From Actinomycetota bacterium (GTDB lineage: Bacteria; Actinomycetota; Acidimicrobiia; Acidimicrobiales; Aldehydirespiratoraceae), in the NCBI GenBank assembly GCA_029979265.1, contig JAPOHW010000007.1, positions 1 to 57,200 of the forward strand: a DNA stretch of 57,200 nt. Direction: 5' to 3'. How positions within the stretch are numbered: position 1 is the first letter of the stretch; each line of letters opens with the position of its first letter. Below are positions 1 to 7,958 of the stretch, one piece after another. Made by a program: the position numbers and the translations under genes. The notes beneath the pieces are model-generated. The model saw nothing but the letters and a program-made list of their open reading frames with translations. It made no database searches and was not told the origin of the DNA.

Positions 1-2
1 CC

Positions 3-86
3 ACCATGCCCGAGTTCACCGGCGAGACGACCCCAGCAACCGAGCCACCCGACGAATCAGACGAAACCCCTCGAGCAATGCACTGA
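3..86 (+). CDS. C-terminal tail of an unidentified protein (cut by window start)
   Basis: An open frame enters from the left edge and stops with TGA at 84-86. The visible 27 residues are acidic and rich in Pro, Thr and Glu, like a disordered C-terminal tail, and give no clue to function. It lies on the same strand as the glycosyltransferase cluster that follows. It could be the last part of another gene of that cluster, or a chance open frame. Confidence 0.4.
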   Translation, partial: TMPEFTGETTPATEPPDESDETPRAMH

Positions 87-89
87 GCC

Positions 90-109
90 GGCCGGACGTC
101 CCGCCGGCC
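90..109 (+). terminator. GC-rich hairpin after the partial CDS
   Basis: GGCCGG at 90-95 and CCGGCC at 104-109 form a perfect 6-bp stem with an 8-nt loop, four bases after the stop codon. There is no T-tract, so termination is only inferred from position. The rest of 110-259 shows nothing I can name. Confidence 0.3.
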
Positions 110-259
110 CGCAGGACTGATCGATCGGGTTGTTCGTCGCAGGCGGTGGCGCCACCCGGCGCTGGTTCAGGCTGCACCAGACAGCGGCGATCGACTGCAG
201 TCAGCCTGGTACCGTGCGTCGGTGATCTCTGATCGTTCCTCCAGTTGGAACATCGTCGA

Positions 260-1897
260 ATGGCGTCGGAGGCGTCCGACGCCGTGAGGCCGTCGGCTCG
301 ACGATTACGCCGAATCGTGAAGGCACCACTCCGCCAGGGGCCGCGAGTTGCGAAGGCGATCCGTCGTCGTTTGCGCCACCGAGGAGAACCCTCCTCGACA
401 ACGGCCGACGCCGTTGCCGCGCCACGACCCGTACGACGGTTCGACATGCTGATCGTGACCGACCTGCGGTTCCCCGGCGGCACCTCGAGCAGTCTGATCG
501 AGGAAGTCACGGCAGCCACCGCCGCCGGCTATCAGGTGGGGCTCCTCCACATCGCAAGCCCCCGGATCGGCCCGAGTGCATCGGTCGATCATCGGGTCCG
601 CGGCCTTGTCGATGACGGCCCGGCCCACCTCGTCCTGCCGGGTGAACGAGTCAGTACCCGCCTGGTGATCGTCAAACACCCGATCGTCTTCAGCGAGCCG
701 ATGGGAGGGCCCCTCGGCATCGAGGCCGACCAGGTCGTCGTCACCGTCGGTCAGGTTCCGGCCGACGAACACGGCACCTACTACGCACCACGGACGGTCG
801 ACGACAACATCCTCGAGGCGCTCGGTCGCCGGGCGGTCTGGATCCCGGTCAGCCCAGCGGTCCGATCGGCGCTCGGCGACGACGACGCCGACGTCGAGGT
901 GTCGGAGAACACCTGGGTCGAGATCATCGACGTGCCGACGGAACCATCCGTTCTGCGCGAACCGGGCGACGACAGCCGGCTCGTGATCGGTCGGCACAGT
1001 CGACCGGATCGACTGAAGTGGCCGGCCGACCCCGAGGAACTGCAAGCCGCCTACCCCGTCGACGGGTCCGTCCGGGTTCAGGTGCTCGGCGGTGCCGACC
1101 CGGTCGCCGATGTCCTTGGCGCCGTGCCCGACACCTGGGAGGTGTCGGCCTTCGGGTCCGTCGAACCGAACGAGTTCCTGGCTGGACTCGACGCGTTCGT
1201 CTACTTCCACCACCCGGATCTCACCGAGGCGTTCGGACGAACGATTCTGGAAGCGCTCGCCGTCGGGGTGCCCGCCGTGGTGCCGGCACATTTCGAGCCG
1301 ATCTTCGGCGAGGCCTGCCTCTATGCAACGCCCCACACCGCTATCGAGACGGTTCGTTCCCTGTGCGACGATCCTGAGCGCCGGCGTTCTCACGTGGAGC
1401 AGGCCCGTCAGCTCGCCGCCGAGCGGTTCGGGCACGCCGCCCACGTGCGTCGTCTCGCCGAATTGTGCGGGCCGCCCGGCTCGATCACCCCGGTCGATGT
1501 CCGACCCACACCTCCGGTCCTGGCCGATGTGCCGCCCGGGCACCGCCGGTCGTTCACCACCACCCTCGTCGCGGCGCTCGGCGCCGACAGCGACGAGGTC
1601 GAAGGTCTCCTGCGTGCGCTCGAGCGGCACCGCCGCCGGGCGCCGGGTTTCGTTCCGATCGTGGTGATCACGGTCCGCCGACCGCGGCTGGCCGAGCGGC
1701 TCGGCATCGAGACGGTGGTGATCACCTCGAGGCAGAAGCACGCCGGTGCGCCAGCGACATGGCCCGACTACGCCCGGAGGCGGCTCCGACAACTCGCCAA
1801 CCACCACCGAGTCGACAACGTCGTCGTGGCGAACCCCGCCCACAACGACGCATGGATCGGCCTGCACGTTCACGGATCACGTGCTGCCGATCGGTGA
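260..1897 (+). CDS. GT4-like glycosyltransferase with extra C-terminal domain
   Basis: Predicted 545-aa cytosolic glycosyltransferase of GT-B type, presumably transferring a sugar from a nucleotide donor during surface-glycan assembly. The C-terminal half of the GT fold carries EAFGRTILEALAVGVPAVV (about residues 321-340), the E-x7-E-type donor-binding signature of GT4 enzymes. The first ~60 residues are Arg-rich and low in complexity, and the fold seems to start at MLIVTDLRFPGG. Residues ~420-545 form an added domain that I cannot assign. The start is ATG 260, with a TTG alternative at 245. It is first of five same-strand genes with three more glycosyltransferases and an ATP-grasp ligase. 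The class is fairly sure; donor and acceptor are unknown. Confidence 0.75.
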   Translation: MASEASDAVRPSARRLRRIVKAPLRQGPRVAKAIRRRLRHRGEPSSTTADAVAAPRPVRRFDMLIVTDLRFPGGTSSSLIEEVTAATAAGYQVGLLHIASPRIGPSASVDHRVRGLVDDGPAHLVLPGERVSTRLVIVKHPIVFSEPMGGPLGIEADQVVVTVGQVPADEHGTYYAPRTVDDNILEALGRRAVWIPVSPAVRSALGDDDADVEVSENTWVEIIDVPTEPSVLREPGDDSRLVIGRHSRPDRLKWPADPEELQAAYPVDGSVRVQVLGGADPVADVLGAVPDTWEVSAFGSVEPNEFLAGLDAFVYFHHPDLTEAFGRTILEALAVGVPAVVPAHFEPIFGEACLYATPHTAIETVRSLCDDPERRRSHVEQARQLAAERFGHAAHVRRLAELCGPPGSITPVDVRPTPPVLADVPPGHRRSFTTTLVAALGADSDEVEGLLRALERHRRRAPGFVPIVVITVRRPRLAERLGIETVVITSRQKHAGAPATWPDYARRRLRQLANHHRVDNVVVANPAHNDAWIGLHVHGSRAADR

Positions 1898-1905
1898 ACA
1901 GAAAG

Positions 1906-1911
1906 TACGAT
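1906..1911 (+). promoter_or_regulatory. -10 hexamer TACGAT, leaderless type
   Basis: TACGAT ends 6 nt before the ATG at 1918, so transcription would begin at or next to the start codon. No Shine-Dalgarno sequence is present. No clear -35 box is seen. Confidence 0.45.
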
Positions 1912-1917
1912 CCGGTG

Positions 1918-3558
1918 ATGAACGACCCGTCCGTCGACGCGTCAGCACGCCCCTGGCACATCGTCGACCCCGGCCGCGGTTCGGGCGACGACAGGATCCC
2001 CTTGCAGGCCAACCGCGACCAGGGGCCGCTGTTGGCGCCACTGTGGTGGCGCATCCTGAGCGGCCGATCGTTCGCCTGGCGGTCCCGGCTGTTGGCGCAG
2101 CGTGCACTGCGATGGCTGGAACTGCGGCCGGTCGCACGCGATGCCGCACGCACCGGTAACTGGCGGCTCCTCCTGGAGCTCCGAGCCCGCCGTCGACAGG
2201 CGTCCCGGCGCCGACCACATCGACCAACCGTCCATGTCGACGCACAGGTCACCAGCGGCGCTGCTCGCCGCAAACGGAGCCTTCTCGTGACCGGCGTGTC
2301 ACTGCGTGCCTCGGAGGCCACCGACGCCCCCCGACTCGAGATCGACGACGACGGGTGTACTGCCGTGGTGCACCGACCCGATGGCGAGCCGTTACGGCTT
2401 GCGTCGCCGGTCGACCCGACGTGCTGGAGCCCCAACCGGTTCCCCGAGCGGGCCTCCAACGACGTCGTTGTACTGCACGCCTTGCCGCTCAAGTACGACG
2501 CCCGGTCGGTCCGACGGCGGCTTCGGTTCGCCCAGCGGGCTCGCGCCGTCGACGTCGGTGCCACGTCCGACATGGCCGATGACGTCCTCGTTCGTCTGAT
2601 CGCCGAGCTGGCCTGTGCTGGGGTGGTCATCGGAGGCACACTCCGGCCTGCTGTCGCCGAGGCCGTCGGGCCAGAGCTCGCTCGACTCGTCGAACACGTC
2701 GATCTTCGCGATCCCAAGCACCTCCTCGAAGGACGGCAGCGCCTGCTCCACTCGATCGACATCCGCCGAGCCGCATCGGCCCGATTCGCACCACGCGACC
2801 AGTGGTGCTCGATCGGTGCCGCCACCGGCATCGAGGTCCGGGCCACGCCGTCCGTCTCGGTGCTGCTCGCATCCAACCGACCCGAGCGGGTCATCGAAGC
2901 AGTCGATCGCGTCGTCGCCCAACGCGACGTCGACGTGCAACTCGTCGTCGGCTTGCACGGCGCCCAGATGCCGGCTCACCTCGACGCCGCGATCGCCGAA
3001 CACGTTGGCGGGATCGATGTCGTCGTCCGTCGCCTCGACGACACGATGAATCTCGGAGAGGTGTTGAACGACCTCACGAGCTGCGCCGACGGAGACCTGG
3101 TCAGCAAATGGGACGACGACGACTGGTACGACGCACAGCACCTGTCCGACCTGGTCCGTGCCCTCGACTACTCGGGCGCCGTGATGGTCGGCAAAGCAGC
3201 CGAGTTCGTCTACCTCGAGGCGCTCGACATCACGATCCGGCGCTTCGCCGCAGCTGCCGAACGGCTTTCGGTGACCCTTGCCGGCGGGACGCTGCTGCTC
3301 CCGCGAGCCGACCTCGTGGCAGTCGGCTGGGCCAAAGTGCCACAGCAAGTCGACCGACGACTCATCGACACGCTGCAAGATCGCGGGCTCCCGACGTACC
3401 GGACCCACGGGTTCGGGTATGTGCTGCGCCGCCAGGGATCGTCGCTGGCGCAGCACACCTGGCAGGCGGGAGACGGATACTTCCTCCGGCAAGGGTCCGA
3501 ACAGCGGGCCGGGCTCGATCTTGCGTTCGCCGGCTTCGGCGAGGAGTCGAAGTCGTGA
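1918..3558 (+). CDS. GT2-type glycosyltransferase, two-domain
   Basis: A 546-aa protein. Residues ~312-540 are a GT-A/GT2 domain: SVSVLLASNRPERV opens the nucleotide-binding fold, and WDDDDWY (about 398-404) carries the acidic metal/donor motif (DXD equivalent). Residues 1-300 are unassigned; they contain a basic stretch (~60-110) and could bind membrane or acceptor. The frame stays open far upstream inside the preceding gene, but ATG 1918 lies just after that gene and has its own -10 signal. The stop overlaps the next gene's start (GTGA), which indicates translational coupling. The GT2 call is firm; substrate is unknown. Confidence 0.78.
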   Translation: MNDPSVDASARPWHIVDPGRGSGDDRIPLQANRDQGPLLAPLWWRILSGRSFAWRSRLLAQRALRWLELRPVARDAARTGNWRLLLELRARRRQASRRRPHRPTVHVDAQVTSGAARRKRSLLVTGVSLRASEATDAPRLEIDDDGCTAVVHRPDGEPLRLASPVDPTCWSPNRFPERASNDVVVLHALPLKYDARSVRRRLRFAQRARAVDVGATSDMADDVLVRLIAELACAGVVIGGTLRPAVAEAVGPELARLVEHVDLRDPKHLLEGRQRLLHSIDIRRAASARFAPRDQWCSIGAATGIEVRATPSVSVLLASNRPERVIEAVDRVVAQRDVDVQLVVGLHGAQMPAHLDAAIAEHVGGIDVVVRRLDDTMNLGEVLNDLTSCADGDLVSKWDDDDWYDAQHLSDLVRALDYSGAVMVGKAAEFVYLEALDITIRRFAAAAERLSVTLAGGTLLLPRADLVAVGWAKVPQQVDRRLIDTLQDRGLPTYRTHGFGYVLRRQGSSLAQHTWQAGDGYFLRQGSEQRAGLDLAFAGFGEESKS

Positions 3559-4961
3559 CCCTGGCCCCGGATGGCGGTCGGTCGCGTCGCTGCGCCGAGG
3601 TGGTCGGAAACGACTGGTCGTCGTTGGTGCCCGACCGGGATGCCTCGTGGACCCCGTCGGCGCGCGTCTCGATCTGCATCCCCACCCACAACCCGGGGCC
3701 CGGCCTCGCCCGGATGCTCCGCTGTCTCGACGCCCAGACGTATCCGGCAGACCTCATCGAGATCGTGATCGGTGACGACCGGTCCGCTGTGCCAGTGGAC
3801 GTACCCCACGGCCTGCGCCATCGAGTCTCGGTCGTCCGCTGCGACCACGACCTGCCGTTCGGCGCCGGTGTCGCCCGTCATACCGCCGCCACTGCGGCCA
3901 GCGGCGACATCGTGATGTTCCTCGATGCCGACGTGATCCCCGAACGCCAGGTCGTGGAGGCCTACGCCCGGTGGTTCGACCGCTGCCCACTCGTCGTGCC
4001 GATGGGGTTGTGCCGCTTCGTCGACACCGATGCGATCGGCGACGACGACCTGCACCGACTGGTGGCCGATGGCGCGATGGCGCGTCACTTCGCCGGTGTG
4101 CAAGTCGACGACCAGCACTGGCGCGAACGACGCTTCGACCTGCTCGACGATCTGCGGATCGAGTCGATCGACGCCTTCCGCGTGACCGTCGGCGCGACGA
4201 TCGCCGTGTCGGCCGAGCAGTATGCGCAGGTCGGGGGCTTTCCGATGCTCGGCGTCCGAGGAGCCGAGGACACGACGTTCGGGCACCGATTGCACACCAA
4301 CGGCGCCATCTTCGTGCTCGACCGCGACGCCACCCACTGGCACCAGGGCCGGCGCACCCTCCATGATCCTGCAACCCGCGAACACGTGAACGAGATCCGC
4401 GCCCCGTTCCTCGAGAGCCTGCTGCCGATCGGTGGGTTCCGGGGCGACGAACCACCCACCGATCCTCCGGTAGAGGTGGTGCCGACCGCCCGGGTTCGCG
4501 TCGGCGGCGCTGACACCGCGGCCACCCGGCGCAGTGTGGAGGCAGTGCCCGACATCGATGCGGCCGTGACCGACACGGCATTGGGCGACGAGTTCGATCC
4601 TGCGTTCGTCCAGGTCGACCTGCCGGCCGGGATCCGGTGGTCGGCTGCAACGGCCAAACAGATTGCGACGGTGTTCGCCGATCACCCGGTCGGGGTGGTG
4701 AACGCGCTCGTCGACGGGGTCGAGGGTGAGATCATCACGATCGCTCGATCGAGGGCAATCCGGCGAGCCCGGCTCGTGCGACCGGACGATGACCCGACGG
4801 TCGTCGCCGGCGAGTTGTTCGGGGTGTGGTGGGCGGATGCCGCCACGCTGTCACTGGTTCCGTTCGGCGAGGAGGCGGAGGTGGACGATGACGCATCGTC
4901 CGGTTGGACCTCGCGCCTCTACGACTTGGTCGTCGCCGGACTGCGACGGCTGGCCCGGTGA
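3555..4961 (+). CDS. GT2-type glycosyltransferase with C-terminal extension
   Basis: A 468-aa protein with an N-terminal GT2 domain. VSICIPTHNPG (~residue 38) and IVIGDD mark the donor fold, FLDADVIPE (~121) is the DXD motif, and RGAEDTTFGHRLHTNG is the typical acceptor-side ED region. Residues ~300-468 form an extra domain without recognisable motifs, ending in a basic helix. GTG 3555 overlaps the previous stop, so the gene is coupled to the upstream glycosyltransferase. It probably adds a sugar to the same glycan. It resembles processive or chondroitin-type GT2 enzymes only in general layout, and I do not claim that activity. Confidence 0.78.
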   Translation: MTLAPDGGRSRRCAEVVGNDWSSLVPDRDASWTPSARVSICIPTHNPGPGLARMLRCLDAQTYPADLIEIVIGDDRSAVPVDVPHGLRHRVSVVRCDHDLPFGAGVARHTAATAASGDIVMFLDADVIPERQVVEAYARWFDRCPLVVPMGLCRFVDTDAIGDDDLHRLVADGAMARHFAGVQVDDQHWRERRFDLLDDLRIESIDAFRVTVGATIAVSAEQYAQVGGFPMLGVRGAEDTTFGHRLHTNGAIFVLDRDATHWHQGRRTLHDPATREHVNEIRAPFLESLLPIGGFRGDEPPTDPPVEVVPTARVRVGGADTAATRRSVEAVPDIDAAVTDTALGDEFDPAFVQVDLPAGIRWSAATAKQIATVFADHPVGVVNALVDGVEGEIITIARSRAIRRARLVRPDDDPTVVAGELFGVWWADAATLSLVPFGEEAEVDDDASSGWTSRLYDLVVAGLRRLAR

Positions 4962-4965
4962 ATCG

Positions 4966-5982
4966 GTGATCGGTAGCGCACCTCGCCAGTGGGCCCGTCG
5001 GGCGGCTCGAGCGGTCGTCCGCCGTCGGCGCACCGCGAACGGTCCTGCGCTCCGGACGGCGATACCGACGGATCACGACTCTGGACCAATCGACCTGCTG
5101 GCCGCCGGTCTCCCCGCCATCGACTGGGCGGGTCGTGACGTCGAGCGGCCGAGTTACCGGCACAAGCTGCACGAGTCGAAGCGACGCAAGCTGCTCCTCG
5201 ACGCCGAGGGGCACCGCCAGCGGGTGTGGGCGTTCAACGACAAGCTGGCTGGGTTGCAGCTGGCGACCGATCTGGGGGTTGCGACCCCAACCGCGATCGC
5301 CGATGTGTCGGTCGTGGACGACCTCGACTGGGACAAGCTCCCGGAGCGATTCGTCCTCAAGCCGTTCCAGGGGGCTGCGAGCCGGGCAACGTTCCTGCTG
5401 TGCCGCACCGGTGCCGGCTTCAGGGACCTGATGGACGGCGGGTTCAAATCGCAGGACGACATCGTCGGTGCTGCTCGCGACCTGGTCGACCGGGGACTGG
5501 TCTCAGCTCGATTCTGTGTGGAGGAACTGCTGAGTCCGCGAACCGAACTTCTCGACCGGATCGCCCAGCCCGACGACTTCAAGGTCTTCTGCTTCTGGGA
5601 CCGTCCGATCGTGGTGATGCAGCGGCGGCTCGGGGGGCGGCCAGATCAATCGGCCTGGCGATTCAAGTTCTGGAACTCGGCATGGGAGGATCTCGGGCCG
5701 GTGAAGTATCCGGACCGGTGCGATCCGACCCTGGAAGCCCCCGCCGGCGGTGAAGAAATCGTGGAGGCGGCGGCCCGAATCGGACGACAGCTCGCAATCC
5801 CGTTCGTCCGGCTCGACTTCTACGACACCGATCGAGGTGCCGTCTTCGGAGAGGTGACGCCACATCCGGGCCCACCGGAGCGCTGGGATCCGAAGGTCGA
5901 CGAGATTCTCGGCCGCCAGTGGGAGCATGCCGAGGTGAGACTGCTCGCCGCCGGGATCGCCCCGAACGAGCCGAAGCCGTAG
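4966..5982 (+). CDS. TupA-like ATP-grasp ligase
   Basis: A 338-aa protein matching the TupA-like ATP-grasp pattern. FNDKLAGLQLATDLGV opens the fold, LPERFVLKPFQGAASRATF (~residue 126) is the ATP-binding Lys/loop region, DDFKVFCFWDRPIVV lies in the middle, and VRLDFYDTDRGAVFGEVTPH (~281) holds the metal-binding acidic/Asn-like end. Family members ligate amino acids to sugar or peptide carriers; TupA itself makes teichuronopeptide. Start GTG 4966 lies 4 nt after the preceding stop. Placement among glycosyltransferases suggests that a glycan is decorated with amino acids. The family call is good; the substrate is inference. Confidence 0.75.
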   Translation: MIGSAPRQWARRAARAVVRRRRTANGPALRTAIPTDHDSGPIDLLAAGLPAIDWAGRDVERPSYRHKLHESKRRKLLLDAEGHRQRVWAFNDKLAGLQLATDLGVATPTAIADVSVVDDLDWDKLPERFVLKPFQGAASRATFLLCRTGAGFRDLMDGGFKSQDDIVGAARDLVDRGLVSARFCVEELLSPRTELLDRIAQPDDFKVFCFWDRPIVVMQRRLGGRPDQSAWRFKFWNSAWEDLGPVKYPDRCDPTLEAPAGGEEIVEAAARIGRQLAIPFVRLDFYDTDRGAVFGEVTPHPGPPERWDPKVDEILGRQWEHAEVRLLAAGIAPNEPKP

Positions 5983-6007
5983 CGGCGACCTTGCCGACCC
6001 GAAGGCC

Positions 6008-6013
6008 TACGCT
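6008..6013 (+). promoter_or_regulatory. -10 hexamer TACGCT, leaderless type
   Basis: TACGCT ends 6 nt before GTG 6020, and no ribosome-binding sequence precedes the start. This suggests the fifth gene of the glycan cluster has its own promoter. Confidence 0.45.
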
Positions 6014-6019
6014 GCGCCT

Positions 6020-6886
6020 GTGGCTGCAACGTCGACGTTCGAGTGGGTCGTCCTCACGATGGGTGACCGGCCGGGCGAGCTCGAGCGTGCGGCGCACTCA
6101 CTCCTGGAGAGCGATGGTGTCGAGGTGCTGGTCGTCGCCAACGGTGCCCCGGCCGCGGTAGTACCGGCGCTGCCCAATGTTCGCTCGATCGTCCTTGCCG
6201 ACAACGTCGGTATCCCTGCCGGCCGACACGCTGGGATGCAGGCAACCCAATCGGCAGTTGTCGGGTTCCTCGACGACGACGCCACCGTCGACGGCGAGCT
6301 CTCGTCGGTGCTGCAGGCGTTCGAACAGAACCCGTCACTGGGGGCGGTATCGCTTCGCATCGTCGACGAGCACGACACCACCAATCCTCGCCACGTGCCC
6401 CGTGTCGGCGGTGTCGACCCCGGGATCGGCGGTTCGGTGGCGAACTTCTTGGGTGGGGCGTGCGCAATCCGTCGGGAGGCGTACGACGAGGTGGGTGGCT
6501 ATTTCGTCGATCTCTTCTACGGCCACGAGGAGATCGAGTTGAGTTGGCGTCTCGCCGATGCCGGCTGGCAGGTGCGCTACCTCACCGACGTCGTGGTGCG
6601 ACATCCGCGCACCGAGATCAGTCGCCACGAGCGCGGTTGGCGCCTGACCGGCCGAAACCGGGTGTGGATTGCGCGACGCACGCTGCCCTGGCCGGTGGCC
6701 GTCGTGCACGTGTCGGTGTGGCTGGTCGCCGGGTTCGTGCGGGCGCCGGGTGCGTGCCGTCGGGCCTATCTTGCGGGTTGGTGGTCGGGATGGACGACGA
6801 GGTGGTCGTCAGGGGTCCGGCGCCGCCCGATCCGCTGGTCGACCGTGTGGAAGCTGACGCGGCTCGGACGTCCACCGATCGTCTGA
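6020..6886 (+). CDS. GT2-type glycosyltransferase
   Basis: A 288-aa GT2 enzyme. WVVLTMGDRPGELERAAHSL opens the fold, LADNVGIPAGRHAGM follows, FLDDDATVDG (~residue 83) is the DXD motif, and GHEEIELSWRLADAGW (~167) is the ED/x-x-W acceptor-side motif of rhamnosyl- and galactosyl-type GT2 proteins. A hydrophobic segment (WPVAVVHVSVWLVAGFV, ~220-240) and a basic tail suggest membrane association. It lies 37 bp downstream of the ATP-grasp gene. The activity class is confident; the sugar is unknown. Confidence 0.8.
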   Translation: MAATSTFEWVVLTMGDRPGELERAAHSLLESDGVEVLVVANGAPAAVVPALPNVRSIVLADNVGIPAGRHAGMQATQSAVVGFLDDDATVDGELSSVLQAFEQNPSLGAVSLRIVDEHDTTNPRHVPRVGGVDPGIGGSVANFLGGACAIRREAYDEVGGYFVDLFYGHEEIELSWRLADAGWQVRYLTDVVVRHPRTEISRHERGWRLTGRNRVWIARRTLPWPVAVVHVSVWLVAGFVRAPGACRRAYLAGWWSGWTTRWSSGVRRRPIRWSTVWKLTRLGRPPIV

Positions 6887-6887
6887 A

Positions 6888-6925
6888 GGCGACGAGGCAC
6901 TGCGGTCGCCGATGTGGCCCCGCAG
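6888..6925. terminator. Two overlapping hairpins between convergent genes
   Basis: GGCGAC (6888-6893) pairs with GTCGCC (6905-6910). Alternatively CTGCGG (6900-6905) pairs with CCGCAG (6920-6925). The two are mutually exclusive 6-bp stems in the 42-bp gap between convergent genes. Neither has a T-tract. They could end transcription from either side. Confidence 0.35.
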
Positions 6926-6928
6926 CAG

Positions 6929-7315
6929 TCAGTGATCGATCTGCTGAAACGTCCGGTACGCAGTGACGAGCAACGCACGCTGTTCCGCAGTGAGGTTGTC
7001 ATCGGCATCGATCATTTCCTCGACGGTCCGCAAGTCGATGACATAGCCGGCCGAGCGCAGCACGCTCCCGCGAGGAACCTCACAGAGATCCTCGATCCGA
7101 GCGATGTCGTCCAACGACGGCTCGACCGCGCCGGTCGACCAGCGCGAAATCGTGTTCTGCGCCACACCCAACCGAGCCGCGAGTTCCGCCTGCGTGAACC
7201 GACCCTGGTACGACGATCGGATAGCCGCACCGAGCTCGGATCCGGTCGGATTCGACCCGGCTTGCGTCACCGGTGCCGAGGCTGACCCCGAACGTGTTGC
7301 CCGCACCATTGACAT
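6929..7315 (-). CDS. XRE-family helix-turn-helix protein
   Basis: A 128-aa DNA-binding protein with a Cro/CI-type helix-turn-helix. FTQAELAARLGVAQNTISRW holds helices 2 and 3 (about residues 38-58), followed by GAVEPSLDDIARIEDL. The C-terminal 50 residues are acidic and may dimerise or bind a ligand. ATG 7315 is preferred over the TTG at 7330 because GGAG lies 9 nt upstream of it. It is alone, convergent with the glycan cluster and just downstream of tRNA-Leu. It is probably a repressor of an unknown target, perhaps itself. Confidence 0.75.
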   Translation of the reverse strand: MSMVRATRSGSASAPVTQAGSNPTGSELGAAIRSSYQGRFTQAELAARLGVAQNTISRWSTGAVEPSLDDIARIEDLCEVPRGSVLRSAGYVIDLRTVEEMIDADDNLTAEQRALLVTAYRTFQQIDH

Positions 7316-7428
7316 CGTGGCGTACTCCAAGCCCTGCGACGAAACCTCACCTCATCACTACCGGTCAAGGTAACGCAATTGAACAGGCGCTACCAAGCAG
7401 CGCGTTGGTGTGAGGCCTCGGTCACCAC

Positions 7429-7517
7429 TGGTGCCCGGGGTGGGACTCGAACCCACACGCCGCCGGAGCGGCCGGGGGGTTTAAGCCCCCTGCGTCTGCC
7501 AATTCCGCCACCCGGGC
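7429..7517 (-). tRNA. tRNA-Leu (anticodon UAA)
   Basis: The acceptor arms GCCCGGG (7517-7511) and CCCGGGC (7439-7433) pair perfectly, and CCA is encoded (7431-7429). The anticodon stem GGGGG/CCCCC encloses loop CTTAAAC, giving anticodon TAA. GGTTCGAGTCC is the T arm. The long GC-rich variable arm makes it a class II tRNA, as expected for Leu. Length is 89 nt with CCA. Confidence 0.96.
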
Positions 7518-7525
7518 CTGCCAGC

Positions 7526-7531
7526 ACCGTA
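7526..7531 (-). promoter_or_regulatory. -10 hexamer TACGGT for tRNA-Leu
   Basis: TACGGT on the minus strand ends 8 nt before the tRNA 5' end, the right place for a start site at or near the mature end. Confidence 0.4.
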
Positions 7532-7563
7532 CCCCGCTCACCATGCCCACAGTCTCGAACGAG

Positions 7564-7872
7564 CTACGCCGCAGCAAGCTCGCCCGAGTCGTCGACGGCG
7601 AGCCACAACGCAGCGCGGGCCCGGTCGGCTTTGGCGCCCGACAGACCGTTGGCCACCACAACACCCTCGATCATGTCGGCGACCACCGCCGACCATGGGC
7701 GGCCTCGGAGCGCTACCGCCACGGTCGGCACCCCTCCTCGGCGCCGGAGCGTCCGATGGACACCCTCGAGCCCCGGGGGAGAGCGAAACCCGGGCACCAC
7801 AAGAGAGCGCAATCTCGCTGCGTGCCCGAGGGAACGGGCCGCAGCAGCAAACCGAAGACTCGTCGCTTCCAC
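7564..7872 (-). CDS. Conserved small actinobacterial-type protein
   Basis: About 102 aa. The core reads LVVPGFRSPPGLEGVHRTLR, then TVAVALRGRPWSAVVADMIE and GVVVANGLSGAKADRARAAL. It looks like a genuinely conserved protein rather than a shadow frame, and I recall similar ones in Actinobacteria with no assigned function. It has no signal peptide or membrane segment. I chose GTG 7872 because GGAG stands just upstream and the family-like sequence begins there; ATG 7977 would overlap the divergent nuclease gene. It lies between tRNA-Leu and a divergently transcribed nuclease. Confidence 0.55.
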   Translation of the reverse strand: MEATSLRFAAAARSLGHAARLRSLVVPGFRSPPGLEGVHRTLRRRGGVPTVAVALRGRPWSAVVADMIEGVVVANGLSGAKADRARAALWLAVDDSGELAAA

Positions 7873-7958
7873 CGATCTCCACTTTGCCCAAGGGGTGTGA
7901 CACCGCACTCCGGCACTGACATAGCGCCTCGACCGCACCGGTGTGCCAACCTCGCGAC

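Noticed and set aside
305..1873. Long minus-strand frame opposite the first glycosyltransferase
   Set aside because: It is a mirror of GC-rich codons with no fold motif; the + strand frame has clear glycosyltransferase signatures.
7392..7409. ACCAA/TTGGT hairpin as a tRNA-Leu terminator
   Set aside because: Only a 5-bp stem with no T-rich tail; too weak to list as a feature.
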